Shown here: positions 12,584 through 24,236 of the stretch, one piece after another | Layout: the number at the start of each line of letters is the position of its first letter | How positions within the stretch are numbered: the first letter of the stretch is position 1 | From: Scolanthus callimorphus | Lineage: Eukaryota > Cnidaria > Anthozoa > Actiniaria > Edwardsiidae | DNA: 64,000 bases | Direction: 5' to 3' | Assembly (NCBI GenBank): GCA_033964015.1 | Contig: CM066915.1 | Location: 7,427,575 to 7,491,574 of the forward strand | Translations under genes and position numbers: made by a program | Notes under the pieces: model-generated | What the model saw: the letters and a program-made list of their open reading frames with translations, nothing else | Told to the model about the DNA's origin: nothing | The model's database searches: none

Positions 12584-12604
12584 GTAGCGTGTGGAATTTC
12601 TTTA

Positions 12605-12935
12605 GCCAGGTCCACGGGGGGTACTCCCATATATTGACTATACGGGGATGATCCGCTGAACAGGGTAGGTTTTTGAGGTTCTGGTCATGATCAGGGTACG
12701 CATTTCCAGATTTTAGAGTCCGTGGTCACAAACAGGCTGTCGATTTTTCAAAATTCGAGCTTCATGTCATGGCAAGGGCATTCATTGTTTGATATATAAA
12801 TTTCGTGCTTTTTGTCATAAACAGTGCACGAAAATTAGCGGGTTTTCTGTCATAAACAGAGTCATATTTTGCAAGCTCGAGCGGAACACCCTACCCAATT
12901 TTGGGTGAAGTACCCTCTCCCATCCCCACCCCCAG
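12605..12935. repeat. Dispersed repeat starting GGGGGGTACTCCCATAT
   Basis: The left end GGGGGGTACTCCC and the right end GAAGTACCCTCTCCC are roughly inverted. The body holds repeated GTCATAAACAG units. I associate this layout with a common cnidarian repeat, from memory only. Confidence 0.35.
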
Positions 12936-13159
12936 CACCCCCAGGCCTAGATCTCAACTTCCCAATAAAACCTCTTTAAGTCACTTGAGAAATTTTAATT
13001 GTACATTCTGGTGTCTTCCAATGACGTTTTTTTTTTTGGGGGGGGGACGCAATAAATAAGATATGTAGCTAAAACAAAGCCTTGGTAGGGGACCTCTTAA
13101 GGGAGAGGTGAAGGGAGGGACCTACCTGGCGCGCGAAGGTGCATCGCATCCCGCTCCCT

Positions 13160-13350
13160 CCAAACTTCCCTGCCTCTCTCCAACAACCTACCTTCCTCTA
13201 AACTTCCCTGCCTCTATCTAACAATTTACCTACCTCTAAGCTTCCCTGCCTCTATCCAACAATTACCTACCTCTAAGCTTCCCTGCCTCTATCCAACAAT
13301 TTACCTACCTCCAAACTTCCCTGCCTCCTTTCCAATAACCTACCTCAAAC
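13160..13350 (+). repeat. Minisatellite, about 43-bp unit
   Basis: About four pyrimidine-rich units, each containing AACTTCCCTGCCTCT or AAGCTTCCCTGCCTCT followed by CCAACAATT(A)CCTACCTC. It lies about 160 bp upstream of the first recognised exon of gene A, in presumed intron. Confidence 0.8.
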
Positions 13351-13513
13351 CGTCCTCTCTCCCTGCCACCTAACCACCTTCCTCCCTTCCTCCAAAGCTG
13401 CTTCCCTCTTGCCCGTCGTCTGCCTTTTTCGTGCCTTATTTTTCAAAACCCATTGTTGCTGAGCCTATAGTCCCCCTAAGCAGGCTTGATGTCTTTTTTT
13501 TTCTTTATTACAG

Positions 13514-13734
13514 GTCATGTCATTACAAGCGGTCTGTTTGGAGCGGTTACGGACGTAACTAGCGAAATGAGTTGTGCTCACAAGTGTTTGTCAACGCCCG
13601 GATGCAAGTCAGCAAACTTCCACCGCATAACCCATTCTTACAGATACGCGTGCCAGCTGAGCAATATTACTATTAGCTCTAGAGGCGACTGCAAGGTGCC
13701 AATGGCAGGGTTTAAGGTCATTTCACTGATTGAA
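13514..13734 (+). CDS. Gene A exon: PAN/Apple domain
   Basis: The acceptor is TTACAG before 13514 and the donor is GTAAGT at 13735. The reading has the PAN cysteine pattern MSCAHKCLSTPGCKSANFH followed by CQLSNIT. The exon enters in phase 1 and leaves in phase 0, exactly as in gene B. Confidence 0.8.
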
Positions 13735-16700
13735 GTAAGTAGTTCGATGAACTGGCCGGCCTTTTTTAAAGTTGTGTTTCGCCCTTTCAAACCCAGACCG
13801 GTTTTAAGGTTTGGCGTCAGGTTCAACGGGTTCTTTGGCGAAATATTTGTCATTCGCATGTACCTATATGTTTTATGTATATTTATAATATAGCTACGAT
13901 ATAACGGGCGCTCTCATTGGTCCAAATCTATGCTTTATTACACCGATAAAGTAATGGTTCTCCTCCGCTATATCAAAAAGCATTAGAGCACAACTTTCTA
14001 TGACTTTATCGGCAAATGTGGGAGATGTTGGGAGAGACACTCGAAACGTTTCTAAAATCACGAGCCGTGTCTCTCCGACATCACGCGTGCTTGTATTGCG
14101 CCGATAAAGTCATAGAAAGTTGTGCTCGACTAATGCTTATATCATTTGCTAGTTCCGTTCGGGCCGTGGTCGAAACTACATCATATCGTGAGTTTTACGT
14201 TCTTCTACTGTGTTTCACATAAACCGAGGTCCCTTCTCGACTTTAATATTCTAGGGGAAGCAGGCTAGTCTCTGGCGTTCTGGGTGGGCTTCCTGTGGTT
14301 GGTAAGACATGTGTGACGTGACGTAACAGGAGACCCTCTCCCCCGAACGCCTAGTGAAATTCGCCAAATCCAAGATGGCGGATGCCACGCCATAAACTTT
14401 CGAAAATAGAAACAACGGCGAATGGAATACATTTAAAGATGCTAATTGCATATCAAGAAAGTTCTCGTTGAAATGTGTCGTTTTCTAAAAATTTCCTTAT
14501 ATGGAAGATTCTACTTACCATATTTGGAGCTCCAGAAGTTTCCTAGCTTATTTCTTACCCTAAATTGTCAAAAGGTTCGTTAAAACTTGCAGATTTTGGA
14601 GAGAAACGTTTTTCGTGTAGGCCGCCATCTTTATTTTCGTCCCAGGAACTCGGAAATACCGACACATTTAGCCCGCGTCACGCACGGGTTGACATTGACA
14701 AAAGCAACACATTTATCTTGATATGTTTTGCTGTTAAGGATCAACTTGGTTCGCTTAGCTAAAATATGTTAATTTTAGACGTTCGAAGTGGATTTGAGGT
14801 GGGGTAGGTTTTCGCCAATTCGGGGTAGATTTTGGCGAATTTCATTACTCGTTCTGCGGGTAAGCTCGGCCCAGTGCTCGCGCATTCTCGCGGTTCATCT
14901 CCGAGCACAGGAAGCCCACCCAGAACGCCGGGGACTAGCCTGGGAGGGGGGGGACGTTAAAGAACCACTGAGGACGTAATAAACCCTCTGGCAGTGACCA
15001 CCTTCAATGTCTGTGCTTATGACCGCTTGACTAAAGCAAGGGCACAATTAGAAGAACTAAGTAATTTCGACTCGTATAAGATCAGATACTAGAGTGGATT
15101 TCAGATAATTGTCGTGAGTAATTCGCACTAAGTTTGCGTTTACTCCTATATACGTTTTGTTCAGAATTTGTTTATTTACTTTGCATTTGGTTTGCCCCTG
15201 TTTACCAAGGTCATGTGAGATTGACTCTTTGAACCAATCTTCATTATGACTTGAACAGAAACAAAATTCGCTCAGTCCGAGCCGGAAAATCAAACCAGGT
15301 AACGGAGGCAAGAGACGAGTGCTGTAACGCATAACAACCAACGCCAAAGAAACTTACACTACTGGGCCCCAAACTCGTATTGTTCATGCTGTTCATAGCG
15401 GAGCTCCCATGGAGCACCATAGCTACATGCAGGAGGAAAGGAAACAACACAAAAGTGTATATGCATCGACCTTCATTTTCATGGACTTTCGGTTTGTGCG
15501 TTCGTCGCACAGGCAACCCATCAGGCAACCAAAAGTGGCAATGGGGGCGCAACTGCGAGGTCACGGGGTATGACGTCATCGATGACGTCATCAAACGAGA
15601 TAATATCTATTTCTTGGTGCCTAAATCTAAATATTATTCTATTGTTCAGGTTGTGGATCCGTGCGTGAATATTGAATGCAAGAATGGTGGCACGTGTTCA
15701 CCCACGTGCACGCCTCGTGGGTACGAGTGCAAGTGTGCATCCGCTAATATCGGCAGCTATTGTGAAGGGTGGAAAGGTACAAAGTCATCTTTACACTGCT
15801 AATTGATGAGAACCCTTCACATGCATTAACTATGCAGTTCCGTTTTTTTGCAGATACTGTTGGGTCGTGTAATGACATCTACACTAAAACAAGGTATGCA
15901 TCGAAAAATCAAATGAAATCGATTCATCATTTTCCGTTATAAGTTCAGGTTGTTAACAAGTATACTGCGTGCGGGCCTTTAGTCTACAAATCTGTTCACT
16001 CAGGTGCGGAATTATTTGTGATGTAGGTATTCGTCGTTCGGTACTGACTAATAGTCCTTTTCACAGTTCCTCACTTTATTGTTATTCAAATTGGAATTCT
16101 AGCTTGAACTCGAGTCTATCGTTGACCAAACAATACATCGTTGACAATAGACTCGATTTCAGGCTAGAATTCCAATAGACCGATCCCGTCTTTTCCTATG
16201 GAATTCAAAATGTCCGAGCAACAAACTCCAAATTCGAAAATTTTGAATGAATTCTTCAGCTTTTCGTGACGAAAATATAAAACCCATTTACTATGAGTAA
16301 ACTCTAATCACTTTCCTGCAATCGGTGTATTTTCCATGCTCTATGCCAAAGTTGCATTTTGGCTTGTCCGACGTAGCAACGGTAACTAGGGAGTAGAACA
16401 AAGAAGCGGGATCGGTCAATTCGAGGAACTGTGAAAAGGACCATTACAGACAATAGTCAGTGGGGATTTCAGATGAGTGTCGAAAGTAAGTCAAACTTGC
16501 GTTTTTTGTGCTTTCCTATTGGTCAAGGTCTTGTACCTTTGTTGTTTCACTAGCCACCGTCTAGACATGGTGTACACGTTGTGGTCGACTCGAAACAAGT
16601 TGACGTCTATTGTTACATGAACAGTATCTGCGGAAGTGGAGGATGGACGCTGGCTATGAAGATCGATGGCGCAAAGGTGAGTCCGGTCAAACACTGCCCC

Positions 16701-17988
16701 CTCCCTTCCCTCCCTGACATATTCAACAGCTCGAGGGCTTATATGAAGCTACGATATAACGCGCGCTCTGATTGGTCGATTTTAATGAAGAAGTTTGGGC
16801 GGGACGCACGTAGTCAAGGGCAACAGAAGATGGTTCATGGTCAAGTCATTTTATTTGAAGCGGCTGAAAGGACTTTTGTTGAAGCTTTCGCGAGAAGCAT
16901 TTTATTTTGCGCAAACCAGCCGAAAGGATATTTTGATGACAGCTTTTAATTTCTCCTGACTTGCTTTCATGACGCAACAGTCGTCCTAACGAAAGGAACT
17001 AGGACGGCTTACGTCGGCTGCGCCTCGTGCGACTCTTACGCTACCTTCGTGCTCTCGCAAATATCCGCGTGCTCAGAACTAAGCATGGACCATTCCTTAA
17101 TTTGAACATCGAATTTCCGAAGGAAAACTGTCCCACACAATGCCTTAGACAGTGCCTTTTGTTTTTATTGTACAATACTCACTTTTGAATGAAAAGGAAC
17201 TATTTGCTTATAGCCGCAAAAGCGGGTACCATTCATGTCACGTGAGCACTCTCGACCAATGGAAATGTGCCAAAATTTAACGTTCTACTATTTAACAATT
17301 AGACTACGAGTTCGAGTTTTCGAGGATTGCAGGATTCGTGATAGTATGCGAGTGGGTTTCTACTAATGACTGATAGTCACTCAGGCAAAATATACAGTGT
17401 TAACTGCGTTTCAATGTTCTAATCCTCAAAATGTCAAAAAAAGAAGATCGCTCTGATTGACTGGATCGGTACCCTCCACTCTCAATCTCTCTCTCTCTGA
17501 TTTCAGAGTACCTTTCTGTACGCATCCGCCTACTGGTCAAACAAGCTCAATTTCAAACCCGGGGCCGGGAAAACCGGACTCGATAAAGAAGAGACAAAAA
17601 CCTCAGCTTATTGGAATGTATCGTTCACACAGCTTTGCCTTGGAATGCGTGCCGGCAACACTCCAATCACGTGGGGAAAATTAACATACACGGCTACTTC
17701 GCTGTACGACGTCATCGCGGATGGAAATTATCGTAGCACATCTGCTAGTAAAGCTACTTGGCTAGGTTTGCTTGCAGGCTCTTCTCTTCAAAGTCATTGT
17801 AACCGTCAAGGGTTTAACAGTCTTGGTATTAGACTTGGCATAAGATCTAATCAGGAGAATGACTGCGGCAGCCCAGATAGTTTTCTTGGATTTGGTTATG
17901 GCTCTCTTGCGTGTGGTAACTCTTGCAGGATTGTTGCAGTAATGGCGACAAGACAGTCGCAACATTTGGGTATATCTTGTTAAAGTGA
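13514..17988 (+). CDS. Gene A: PAN/Apple-EGF-fibrinogen-related secreted protein, probably broken
   Basis: Five exons are joined by GT-AG introns in matching phases: 13514-13734 (PAN/Apple), 15650-15776 (EGF-like), 15854-15893 (short linker, CNDIYTKTR), 16565-16676 (start of the fibrinogen-related module, YCYM..CGSGGWTLAMKI) and 17507-17988. Exon order and phases are identical to gene B. The first exon needed, with a signal peptide and ending in phase 1, was not found upstream. In the last exon the frame in use (stop at 17981-17983) ends HLGISC, while the conserved tail NGDKTVATFGYILLK (stop at 17986-17988) lies in another frame, so one or two bases were gained or lost near 17918-17940. It is probably extracellular. 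Proteins of this layout occur in coral skeletal matrix annotations, and a role here is inference only. Confidence 0.75.
13977..14150. repeat. Intronic hairpin element (gene A)
   Basis: AGCATTAGAGCACAACTTTC at about 13980 is inverted near 14120-14143 and continues into TATGACTTTATCGGC. The inner GAGAGACAC and GTGTCTCTC also pair. The lead-in GCTACGATATAACG..GCGCTCT at 13892 recurs at 16745. Non-coding MITE-like repeat. Confidence 0.7.
14261..14942. mobile_element. Long-TIR element in gene A intron
   Basis: The 37-bp ends begin CAGGCTAGTC and match with about two differences (14261-14297 and 14906-14942). A second inverted pair, GAAATTCGCCAAA, lies inside the ends. The core at about 14467-14670 is repeated on the minus strand at 22425-22637. 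No open frame of note. The target duplication is unclear. Confidence 0.75.
15515..15612 (-). repeat. Lone monomer of the double-CRE satellite
   Basis: On the minus strand this reads TCTCGTTTGATGACGTCATC.., CCCCGTGAC, GCAGTTGCGCCCCCATTGCC and TTTGGTTGCCTGA, the order found in the 128-bp satellite at 61.5-62.9 kb. The 20-bp palindrome lies at 15571-15590, about 60 bp before the EGF exon of gene A. Confidence 0.8.
15650..15776 (+). CDS. Gene A exon: EGF-like domain
   Basis: The acceptor is ATTGTTCAG and the donor is GTACAA at 15777. Six cysteines occur in the order C-x4-C-x5-C-x3-C-x6-C-x1-C, with a seventh in SYCEG near the end. ECKNGGTC and YECKC are the recognisable motifs. It joins the PAN exon in frame. 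The open frame running in from 15380 is intron plus a satellite monomer. Confidence 0.8.
15854..15893 (+). CDS. Gene A exon: linker
   Basis: A 40-nt exon between TTTTTGCAG and GTATGC. It reads DTVGSCNDIYTKTR across the junctions. Its short size and place match the 31-nt exon of gene B. Confidence 0.75.
16053..16442. mobile_element. MITE in gene A intron
   Basis: The ends AGTCCTTTTCACAGTTCCTC (16053) and GAGGAACTGTGAAAAGGACC (to 16442) are inverted. An inner hairpin at about 16090-16178 pairs TGGAATTCTAGC and ACTCGAGTCTAT with their complements. Non-coding. Confidence 0.75.
16565..16676 (+). CDS. Gene A exon: fibrinogen-related N-terminal part
   Basis: The acceptor CTAG ends at 16564 and the donor GTGAGT starts at 16677. 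It reads HGVHVVVDSKQVDVYCYM, then ICGSGGWTLAMKIDGAK. GGWTLxMKI is the core of the fibrinogen-related N-terminus. The acceptor was chosen because it alone keeps phase 2 with the linker exon. Confidence 0.75.
17507..17988 (+). pseudogene. Gene A last exon: fibrinogen-related C-terminal part with frameshift
   Basis: The acceptor is GATTTCAG, ending at 17506. Motifs shared with gene B are KTGLDKEETK, AYWNVSF, LCLGMRAG, SLYDVIADGNYR, HCNRQGFNS, LGIRSNQENDC and IGxG-like FLGFGYG. The conserved ending GYIL is present only in a shifted frame (stop 17986-17988), whereas the continuous frame stops at 17983. It could be a sequencing indel or true decay. Confidence 0.75.
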
Positions 17989-18029
17989 TATTTTATACTG
18001 TCACAAATGTTCAGAAATCTCAAAAATGG

Positions 18030-18850
18030 CTACAACAACAACAACAATCTTTATTTGTACTTTTTTTGCAGTTACATTTGGTTATAAAAAGAGATAGTTA
18101 AGAGGCAGGCAGGTAGTTTATAGGTGCAAAATCTGACATAAAATAGTTTGTACAGGCAACCTAGAGTAGCACTAGACTAATCGAGCTAGGGTGCGCTTAA
18201 GATTGGAAAAATTGTAATGTATGTATCGGAGAGAAAAGGAAACACTGATGGTAGTATAGATTGTGTGTTGTAGAGGGAAAAAGCACAGGGAAGACTTCAC
18301 GACAAGTATACAAACAAAGCAAAATAAAATAAAATAAAAGTACGAAAAAAAGCGAAATAGGATGCAGAGATGGTGCGTAATTAATTTTGGAAAAAGTAAA
18401 TTTAGTAATTTGCAATTCTGTCGGCTGTTAATTTATTTTTGAAGAGGTTTCGATGAGCAATTTGTCATTTTTGTCAATAGAATTCCAGATTTTAACTCCT
18501 AGGAATCTTATATTAAATTTTCCAAAATTCGTGCGAGCTTTTGGAAGGTAATAATTTAATTTTGAGGCTAAACGAGTATTGTAGTTGTGTTACTTGATAA
18601 GGGTTGGAAAAATGTATCAAAAGTTCTCGGAAGGTTTTTTGAATAGTAATTATGCATAAACTAGTAGTATCTATTTCGATAGTGGAGTGCTCGAGCGAAG
18701 GAAGAGCTACTTTCTGTAGAAAGTGTTCTTTTATCCTTGTGTATAAAAACAGTGCATCTGAATATATTGTAAACATTGCAAGAAATGTACATGTAAGGAG
18801 AGGGTGGTAACACACGAAACAAGTTTGTTTTAATCTTATGATCATTGAAG
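18030..18850 (-). mobile_element. Decayed LINE 3' part
   Basis: The element ends at 18036 in (TTG)n, preceded by AATAAAG on the minus strand. The minus-strand reading yields FMHNYYSKNLP, HNYNTRLASKLNYYLP, NFGKFNIRFLGVKIWNSI and ETSSKIN in changing frames, the typical LINE ORF2 C-terminus. Frameshifts separate the blocks, so it is inactive. Confidence 0.7.
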
Positions 18851-20390
18851 TTGAGTGATTTCGTTCCTTGGATTATCCTGCTCCAACACTATAGAACACT
18901 TTTTTATGGATTCACCAGTGAATCTTTAACTTGGAAATAAATGTATAAATATATTTATTTTTAATATTATTGATCAGTGTTATGATATAGTCTTATCTGA
19001 AGGTAGCGATAACAGGTATGTTTCTCGGTGGAGTTCCCACAAACAGTTCAGAAATTAGTCCTTGTTACAAATAAACATTTGGCTGCTCTGTTAAACAAAG
19101 TACTCATTATCATGGAATTTTCCATTGCAGTAGCTTGGTTTCTTGTTTTGGTTCAATATTCTAGCTATGCAGCTATTTTCTTGATTCAGTTTGGAATCCA
19201 GTTAAAATATTAATAAAAGCATTACCATGCATTTTCAATCATTCTTGTTCTTGAGATATGTAATTATTCCCATAATAACAGGCACTTGATGTCTATGCTC
19301 GGTATCTTTGACACTCTGTAAAAGCTTCCATATCATCTGTTGATCATTGTCTTTATTAATAACTTGGTCCTTTGCTCAATAATTTCACAACTCCTTGTAC
19401 ATATCCATGTTTTTAAACGATTGGACAGCAATTGGTGATATTTATTTTTGGTTCCTGTGACTGTTTTTTTTCTGAGATGATAATAAACAGACTTGTCAAG
19501 GCTCCTTTGTAGATACATGTTCAATCTTGATTATACCATTATGAAATCAGAGGATGGCAACTTGTGACCACTGGCTGACCACTGAAGAGAATGTTGAGCT
19601 GTTTGCTTAGAGAGGTTATTCGTTATGTCACTAGCAAGGCTGGATCTACAAAAAGGAAATAAAAACATTTAATAATGAGGACCTACTTTAATTACTAAAC
19701 TATTACAGTACATGCCATACTAAACCACAGTCTGGGGGTCTTAAAGTTGTGCTCAATACACCGCTGTTAGGACTTCTTCTTTGCGAAATTTCTTTACACA
19801 AAAACATAAGCTTATAACTGAAGAAAGACTTGGTTGCATTATTTTTTCTCTTGAAATCTAGATGGCCCTTTTGTTTTGTATGATAAACAGTCAACAAAAC
19901 TACCGTGGTTCACTGGTAGTATGATAAACAGTCAACAAAACTACCGTGGTTCCACTGGTAGTGTCAGCCAGCCAGCAATGCTGTGTAAAGATCAATTTGT
20001 ACTTCAGTATATTACGACTGGTATGCCCCCATGTCGGGTTTAATTATCATTGTGCGAAGTTAGGCTACCCACAATAGATGTGGACAAAACCAAACCGAAA
20101 CGTGTTGTGTTCGTAACTCAATCGTCGTATTAGTCGCTGTGAAAATGATCTCATACCAATGAAGACAATGAATATCATGCTTTCAAAGCTGTGATAGCTT
20201 TCAAGAATAGAACTTGAGTGATTCACAACGTTATACTTACCGATAAAATTCTCTGAAAGAGCACGATTCGTCGAATTCGACGAGAAACGAACATGGATGG
20301 TTCTTTACCGAACTGCGTAGCCGACAGTGGAAGTAATCAAATCGGGTACCCTGTGGCATGTTGCCGCCAGCCCGCCGAAAAATCTTTCCC
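18851..20390. other. No gene recognised; one short tandem duplication
   Basis: A unit of about 42 bp, TATGATAAACAGTCAACAAA.., is duplicated at 19878-19961. Nothing else is recognised. Confidence 0.45.
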
Positions 20391-21144
20391 CTCACGTTCT
20401 ATAATCGTACTGCGCATGCGCGAGAATCAAAGAGTGATACTGGCGAGCTCGTGAGTATGGTACATTGAGCTCGTGAGTATGGTAAATTTGCAAACTGTGG
20501 TACAAAATTAGAGTTGCTCTCGCTCGCTGCGCTCGCTCGAGCAACAATGAAGTGTGGATAAAAGCTAAATCATCAATTTTTAGTAATTCTAAAGATTTGA
20601 AAATTGGCGAAGAGTGAGCATCAAATTTAGAAAATGTCATGATTCGCACGGCACGTTTTTGAAGAGTTATTAAAGGTTTTAGGGTAGAATGGTAGGTGTT
20701 ACCCCAGATTAGAATTCCGTAAGTGATATGTGGATAAATGAGAGAATAATAAAGCTGTTTAAGAATGGTTGTGTTTACATAGTGACGGATTTTAGCCAGA
20801 GCTCCAATGTTGCGTTTTATTTTTTTAGATAGTTCTTGTATGTGAGTCTTCCAAGTAAGATTCGAGTCAATGAGGATGCCTAAGTATTTACATGTTTTTC
20901 CCTTTTGATTTCCACTTGATTAATGTGTACTTTAATAGAATGGGATAGCTTTTTTTGGTGTGGGTGGAATATGACAAAGTTTGTTTTATCGGTGTTCAGG
21001 GAAAGTTTATTTGCACAAAACCACTGATACACGTTATTTAGTTCAACATTGATCGTGTTCTCAAGACTAGTCAGGCTCTTATCGGAATAAAAAAGGTTTG
21101 AGTCATCTGCAAAAATATTGAAGGATAAAGTCGAAGAAGAATTG

Positions 21145-21489
21145 CTAAATCATTAATGTAAAGGAGGAACAGGATAGGTCCAAGGACACTCCCTGTGGTA
21201 TACCGAAAGCGATGTTATTGTAGGATGAGGAGCAACTACCGATTTGGGTATATTGTTTTCGGTTTGAAAGGTATGAGGTGAACCAGTCGAGGGCGATACC
21301 GCGGATGCCATAGTGTTCTAATTTCTTAAGTAAAATTTGATGATTGACAGTATCAAAAGCCTTGCTTAGGTCGCAAAAAATCCCACATGAGAATTGACCT
21401 TTTTCGATTGCTTGTTGTATTTTATCAACTATGTTTAGCGTAGCATGTGTCGTAGAGTGTTTTAGAGCGAAATCCAAACTGGTTTTCAA
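21145..21489 (-). pseudogene. LINE reverse transcriptase fragment
   Basis: CDLSKAFDTVNHQILLKKLE followed by HYGIRGIALDWFTSYL is the fingers/palm part of LINE reverse transcriptase. The frame breaks just after FGIPQG, before the FADD box. Confidence 0.85.
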
Positions 21490-21533
21490 ACAAAATACCT
21501 CTTGTATCTAAAAAATGGGTGAGACGTTTGCAA

Positions 21534-21773
21534 CTAGTTTCTCGAAAATTTGATTAAAATGGAAAGCAGTGATATTGGTCGATAATTGGACAATGTAAAC
21601 ATCGATCCTTTCTTATGAATTGGAACAACTTTGGCAATTTTAAATTTATCAGGGACAACCCCTGTAGATAACGAAAAATTATATAATATTTCTAAGGGTT
21701 TGGAAATTAGGTGGTTTATACATTTGAGCACTTTTACTGGTATGCTGTAGGGTCCTGTGTTTAGTTTTGTCAC
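21534..21773 (-). pseudogene. LINE reverse transcriptase N-terminal fragment
   Basis: GPYSIPVKVLKCI, VVPIHKKGSMFTLSNYRPIS and LLSIL are the reverse transcriptase motifs that precede the palm. Same element as 21145-21489, in a different frame. Confidence 0.85.
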
Positions 21774-22424
21774 CTCGAGTTCTATCTCAGATTGCGTAAC
21801 TGGAAAAATATAAAAACTGTTTGTTTGACGGTTTGTGAGATAATAGGAATAAAGTGTGTGGGAACTTGGAATTTCAGACGCTAAATGTCTTCCAATGTTG
21901 GTGAAATAATCATTAAGGCATTTGAAATGTTTTTGGGGTCCGTTAAAGTAGAATTACTACAAAACAAAAGTCGATCATTTGGCAGGGGCGCAGCCAGAAT
22001 TTTGCCAAAGGGGGGTGCCCAGAATGGGAGGCAGGCTTTTTGCTGCTATTTTCTCTATATATTTAGAATTTTTCCCATATGTTTACAGTATTTTATTTTT
22101 AAAGAGGGGGCCGGGCAAAATGGAGAAGATGTTTGGCATGACCTGAACTTCATTGTGGAAATCTACAGCAAGAATAAGCCTTATCACGGTTTCCGCCACC
22201 ATTTTGTTGAGTAAGCAAGAAGTACAAAACCCCACATAAACACTGCAAACGCAAAGTGAAAACATAGCGAAAGTACAGCCACAGCCTTTATTCTTCTCCC
22301 AACCTGTCAGTCGCGTGCTACCATCAGGCTATGGTACATGGAAAAATGTGTCCTATTTCTTAAATATCCCACGCGTCACTTGTAGTTTCTGGTATACGCA
22401 CGAGCCTTCAGGCGAGGCTACATG

Positions 22425-22637
22425 TGTAGGTATTTCCGGGCTCCTGGGGTCAACATAAAGATGGCCGCCTACACGAACAGCGATTATCTCCAAAATCTGC
22501 AAGTTTTGGCGATCTTTTTGACAACTTAGGGCAAGAAATAAGCTAGGAAAACTTCTGGACTTCCAAATATGGTAAGTAGAAACTTCCATATAGGGAAGTT
22601 TTAGAAAACGACACATTTCAACGGGAACTATCTTCAT
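22425..22637 (-). repeat. Copy of the core of the 14.3-14.9 kb element
   Basis: The reverse complement matches 14467-14670: AAATGTGTCGTTTTCTAAAA, CTTACCATATTTGGA, CCTAGCTTATTTCTT, TGCAGATTTTGGAGA and GCCGCCATCTTTAT. The match stops where the LINE tail at 22638 begins. Confidence 0.75.
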
Positions 22638-23705
22638 AATAATAATCTTTATTCCTGGACACCTTCTTAGGTACATAAACGAAAAGATAAGTCTATACAA
22701 ATAATAAAGATCGGCATAACTAAAAAAATCTAAACCGTGCATTCCTGAAATATACTAATGATGCTGTAAATCTACTTTGTTGTTAAGTTTACAATAGAAT
22801 CATCTACCATTGCTAAACAGTACAAAAATATATCTTTCTGACTAAAACTACTAAATACTTGATTAATCTCAATCAATCTTTCAATAAAATCTTTACGCAC
22901 AACTTCTAAAGCGGGTTTTGAGCAACGAGAGAAAAAATGAAATTCATCCCCCATCTCATTCAAATCACACAGCTTACAGATTGTCATAACGTCCAGACTC
23001 AACGGGTAACTTGTGTCCTTGTGGGCTGATATTCTTAACCTAGTTACTGCTCGGCGATACTTTACATTAGCCACATGCAATAAATATTTTTCAAAAGCCC
23101 ACTCTTGGTTTAACAAGTTTATAAGTCTGTAATTTACTATAATTCTGAATCTGACGTTACACCGAAGTGTTTATAATAACTCAGATTTCATGTACTTTGA
23201 AATTATTGAAATTACTTTTGCCAACTGAAAAGTCTAAATTCTCCAACGACTTCAGATTACACATTTCTAACAAGTGATTAACAAATTTAACATTCTGCGC
23301 TCCTGTTTAAATACAAACCCTATCAACTTTTTCCACCAACTCATCCCTATACGAAGAGTCTTTTATCCCTAACCAGTACTTAGCCAGCAAAACAGACAAC
23401 TGTACAATCATTGGAACCCTACCCGATTCCGTATAAACTGCTAAATTAACGGATTTATTGTGAACACCAAGAATGCGCTTACAAAATTTCAGATGTAATC
23501 TTTCCATATCTGACACGGTGCTAAAGAACTTTCTCTTAAATTCATCGAAGCTACTCACTTTACCTAAAACGTACGGTCCCCAAACTTCACACCCATACAA
23601 CAGAACTGGTGAAACCAATGCCGTAAAAAGCTTCAACAGCACTTTCACAGGAACATTATCAATACTGGAGAAACTTTTGAAAATACTGTGATTTGCCCGC
23701 AAAGC
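22638..23705 (-). mobile_element. 5'-truncated LINE with C-terminal Cys/His motif
   Basis: The 3' end, with an (ATT)n tail, is at 22638. Minus frames 23307-23702 (LYGCEVWGPYVLG, MERLHLKFCKRILGVHNKS) and 22772-23116 (YRRAVTRLRISAH, CKLCDLNEMGDEFHFFSRCS) are the end of a CR1/jockey-like ORF2 with its CxxC..H..C motif. A gap with broken frame lies between them. Confidence 0.8.
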
Positions 23706-24080
23706 CTTATGAAACGCAGTGCACGATAGGAAGGTTGAGTGGAATACCGTCGAATATACAACGCCATTCCTGCATTCTGATTGGCTGTATTTTTATGTTC
23801 GTGGTATAAAGTACGTTGTGGCAAGCCATAGCATCCGGACATCGCCTGTGAACAGGCGCAACAGGCCTTTTTGCAGTTCGTCTGTCATGTGGTTGTACTG
23901 GAGGGCAAAAAATTGAAACGTATCTGATCTGTGGGTTTTTTTTACCAGCTCATAAATAACTTGGCCGATTAACTTCGAATTTGTCACGTTATCAGCCCTC
24001 CAGTCATGCTCGGTTATTTTACCCTTGGGAATCTAGAGAATAACAAGCACACGCGTGTTCAGCTGCAAATGGCCTATCAC

Positions 24081-24236
24081 AAGGGCGGATCTAGGGGGGT
24101 GTTTAGGGTGGCTAGCCACCCCCTTGTTCTCATATTTCTTGTTAAAAGCTTAAGATTAGCCACCCCTTGGTCTGAACTCTGTAGTATATCCTTGTACTGG
24201 CCACTCCCCTTCTTAAGGGTCTGAATCCGCCACTCC
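24081..24236. mobile_element. MITE related to family M1
   Basis: Begins GGGCGGATCTAGGGG and ends TCTGAATCCGCCACTCC, imperfect inverted ends of the same type as 11801-12062. The body, GGTGGCTAGCCACCCC, is itself partly palindromic. Confidence 0.6.

Larger units (their letters stand above)
20540..21870 (-). mobile_element. LINE reverse transcriptase region, frameshifted
   Basis: Minus-strand pieces in order are GPYSIPVKVLK, VPIHKKGSM..NYRPISLL (21534-21773), CDLSKAFDTVNHQILLKKLE and FGIPQG (21145-21489), then in another frame LFLLYINDL and the catalytic FADDSNLF near 21090-21130, then RAVRIMTFSKFDAHSSPIF. This is a CR1/L2-like polymerase with at least two frameshifts. The 3' end is lost into unrelated sequence near 20540. 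Confidence 0.85.

Noticed and set aside
15380..15802. 140-codon frame as a single coding exon
   Set aside because: Only 15650-15776 is coding by splice phase and EGF homology; upstream is intron with a satellite monomer.
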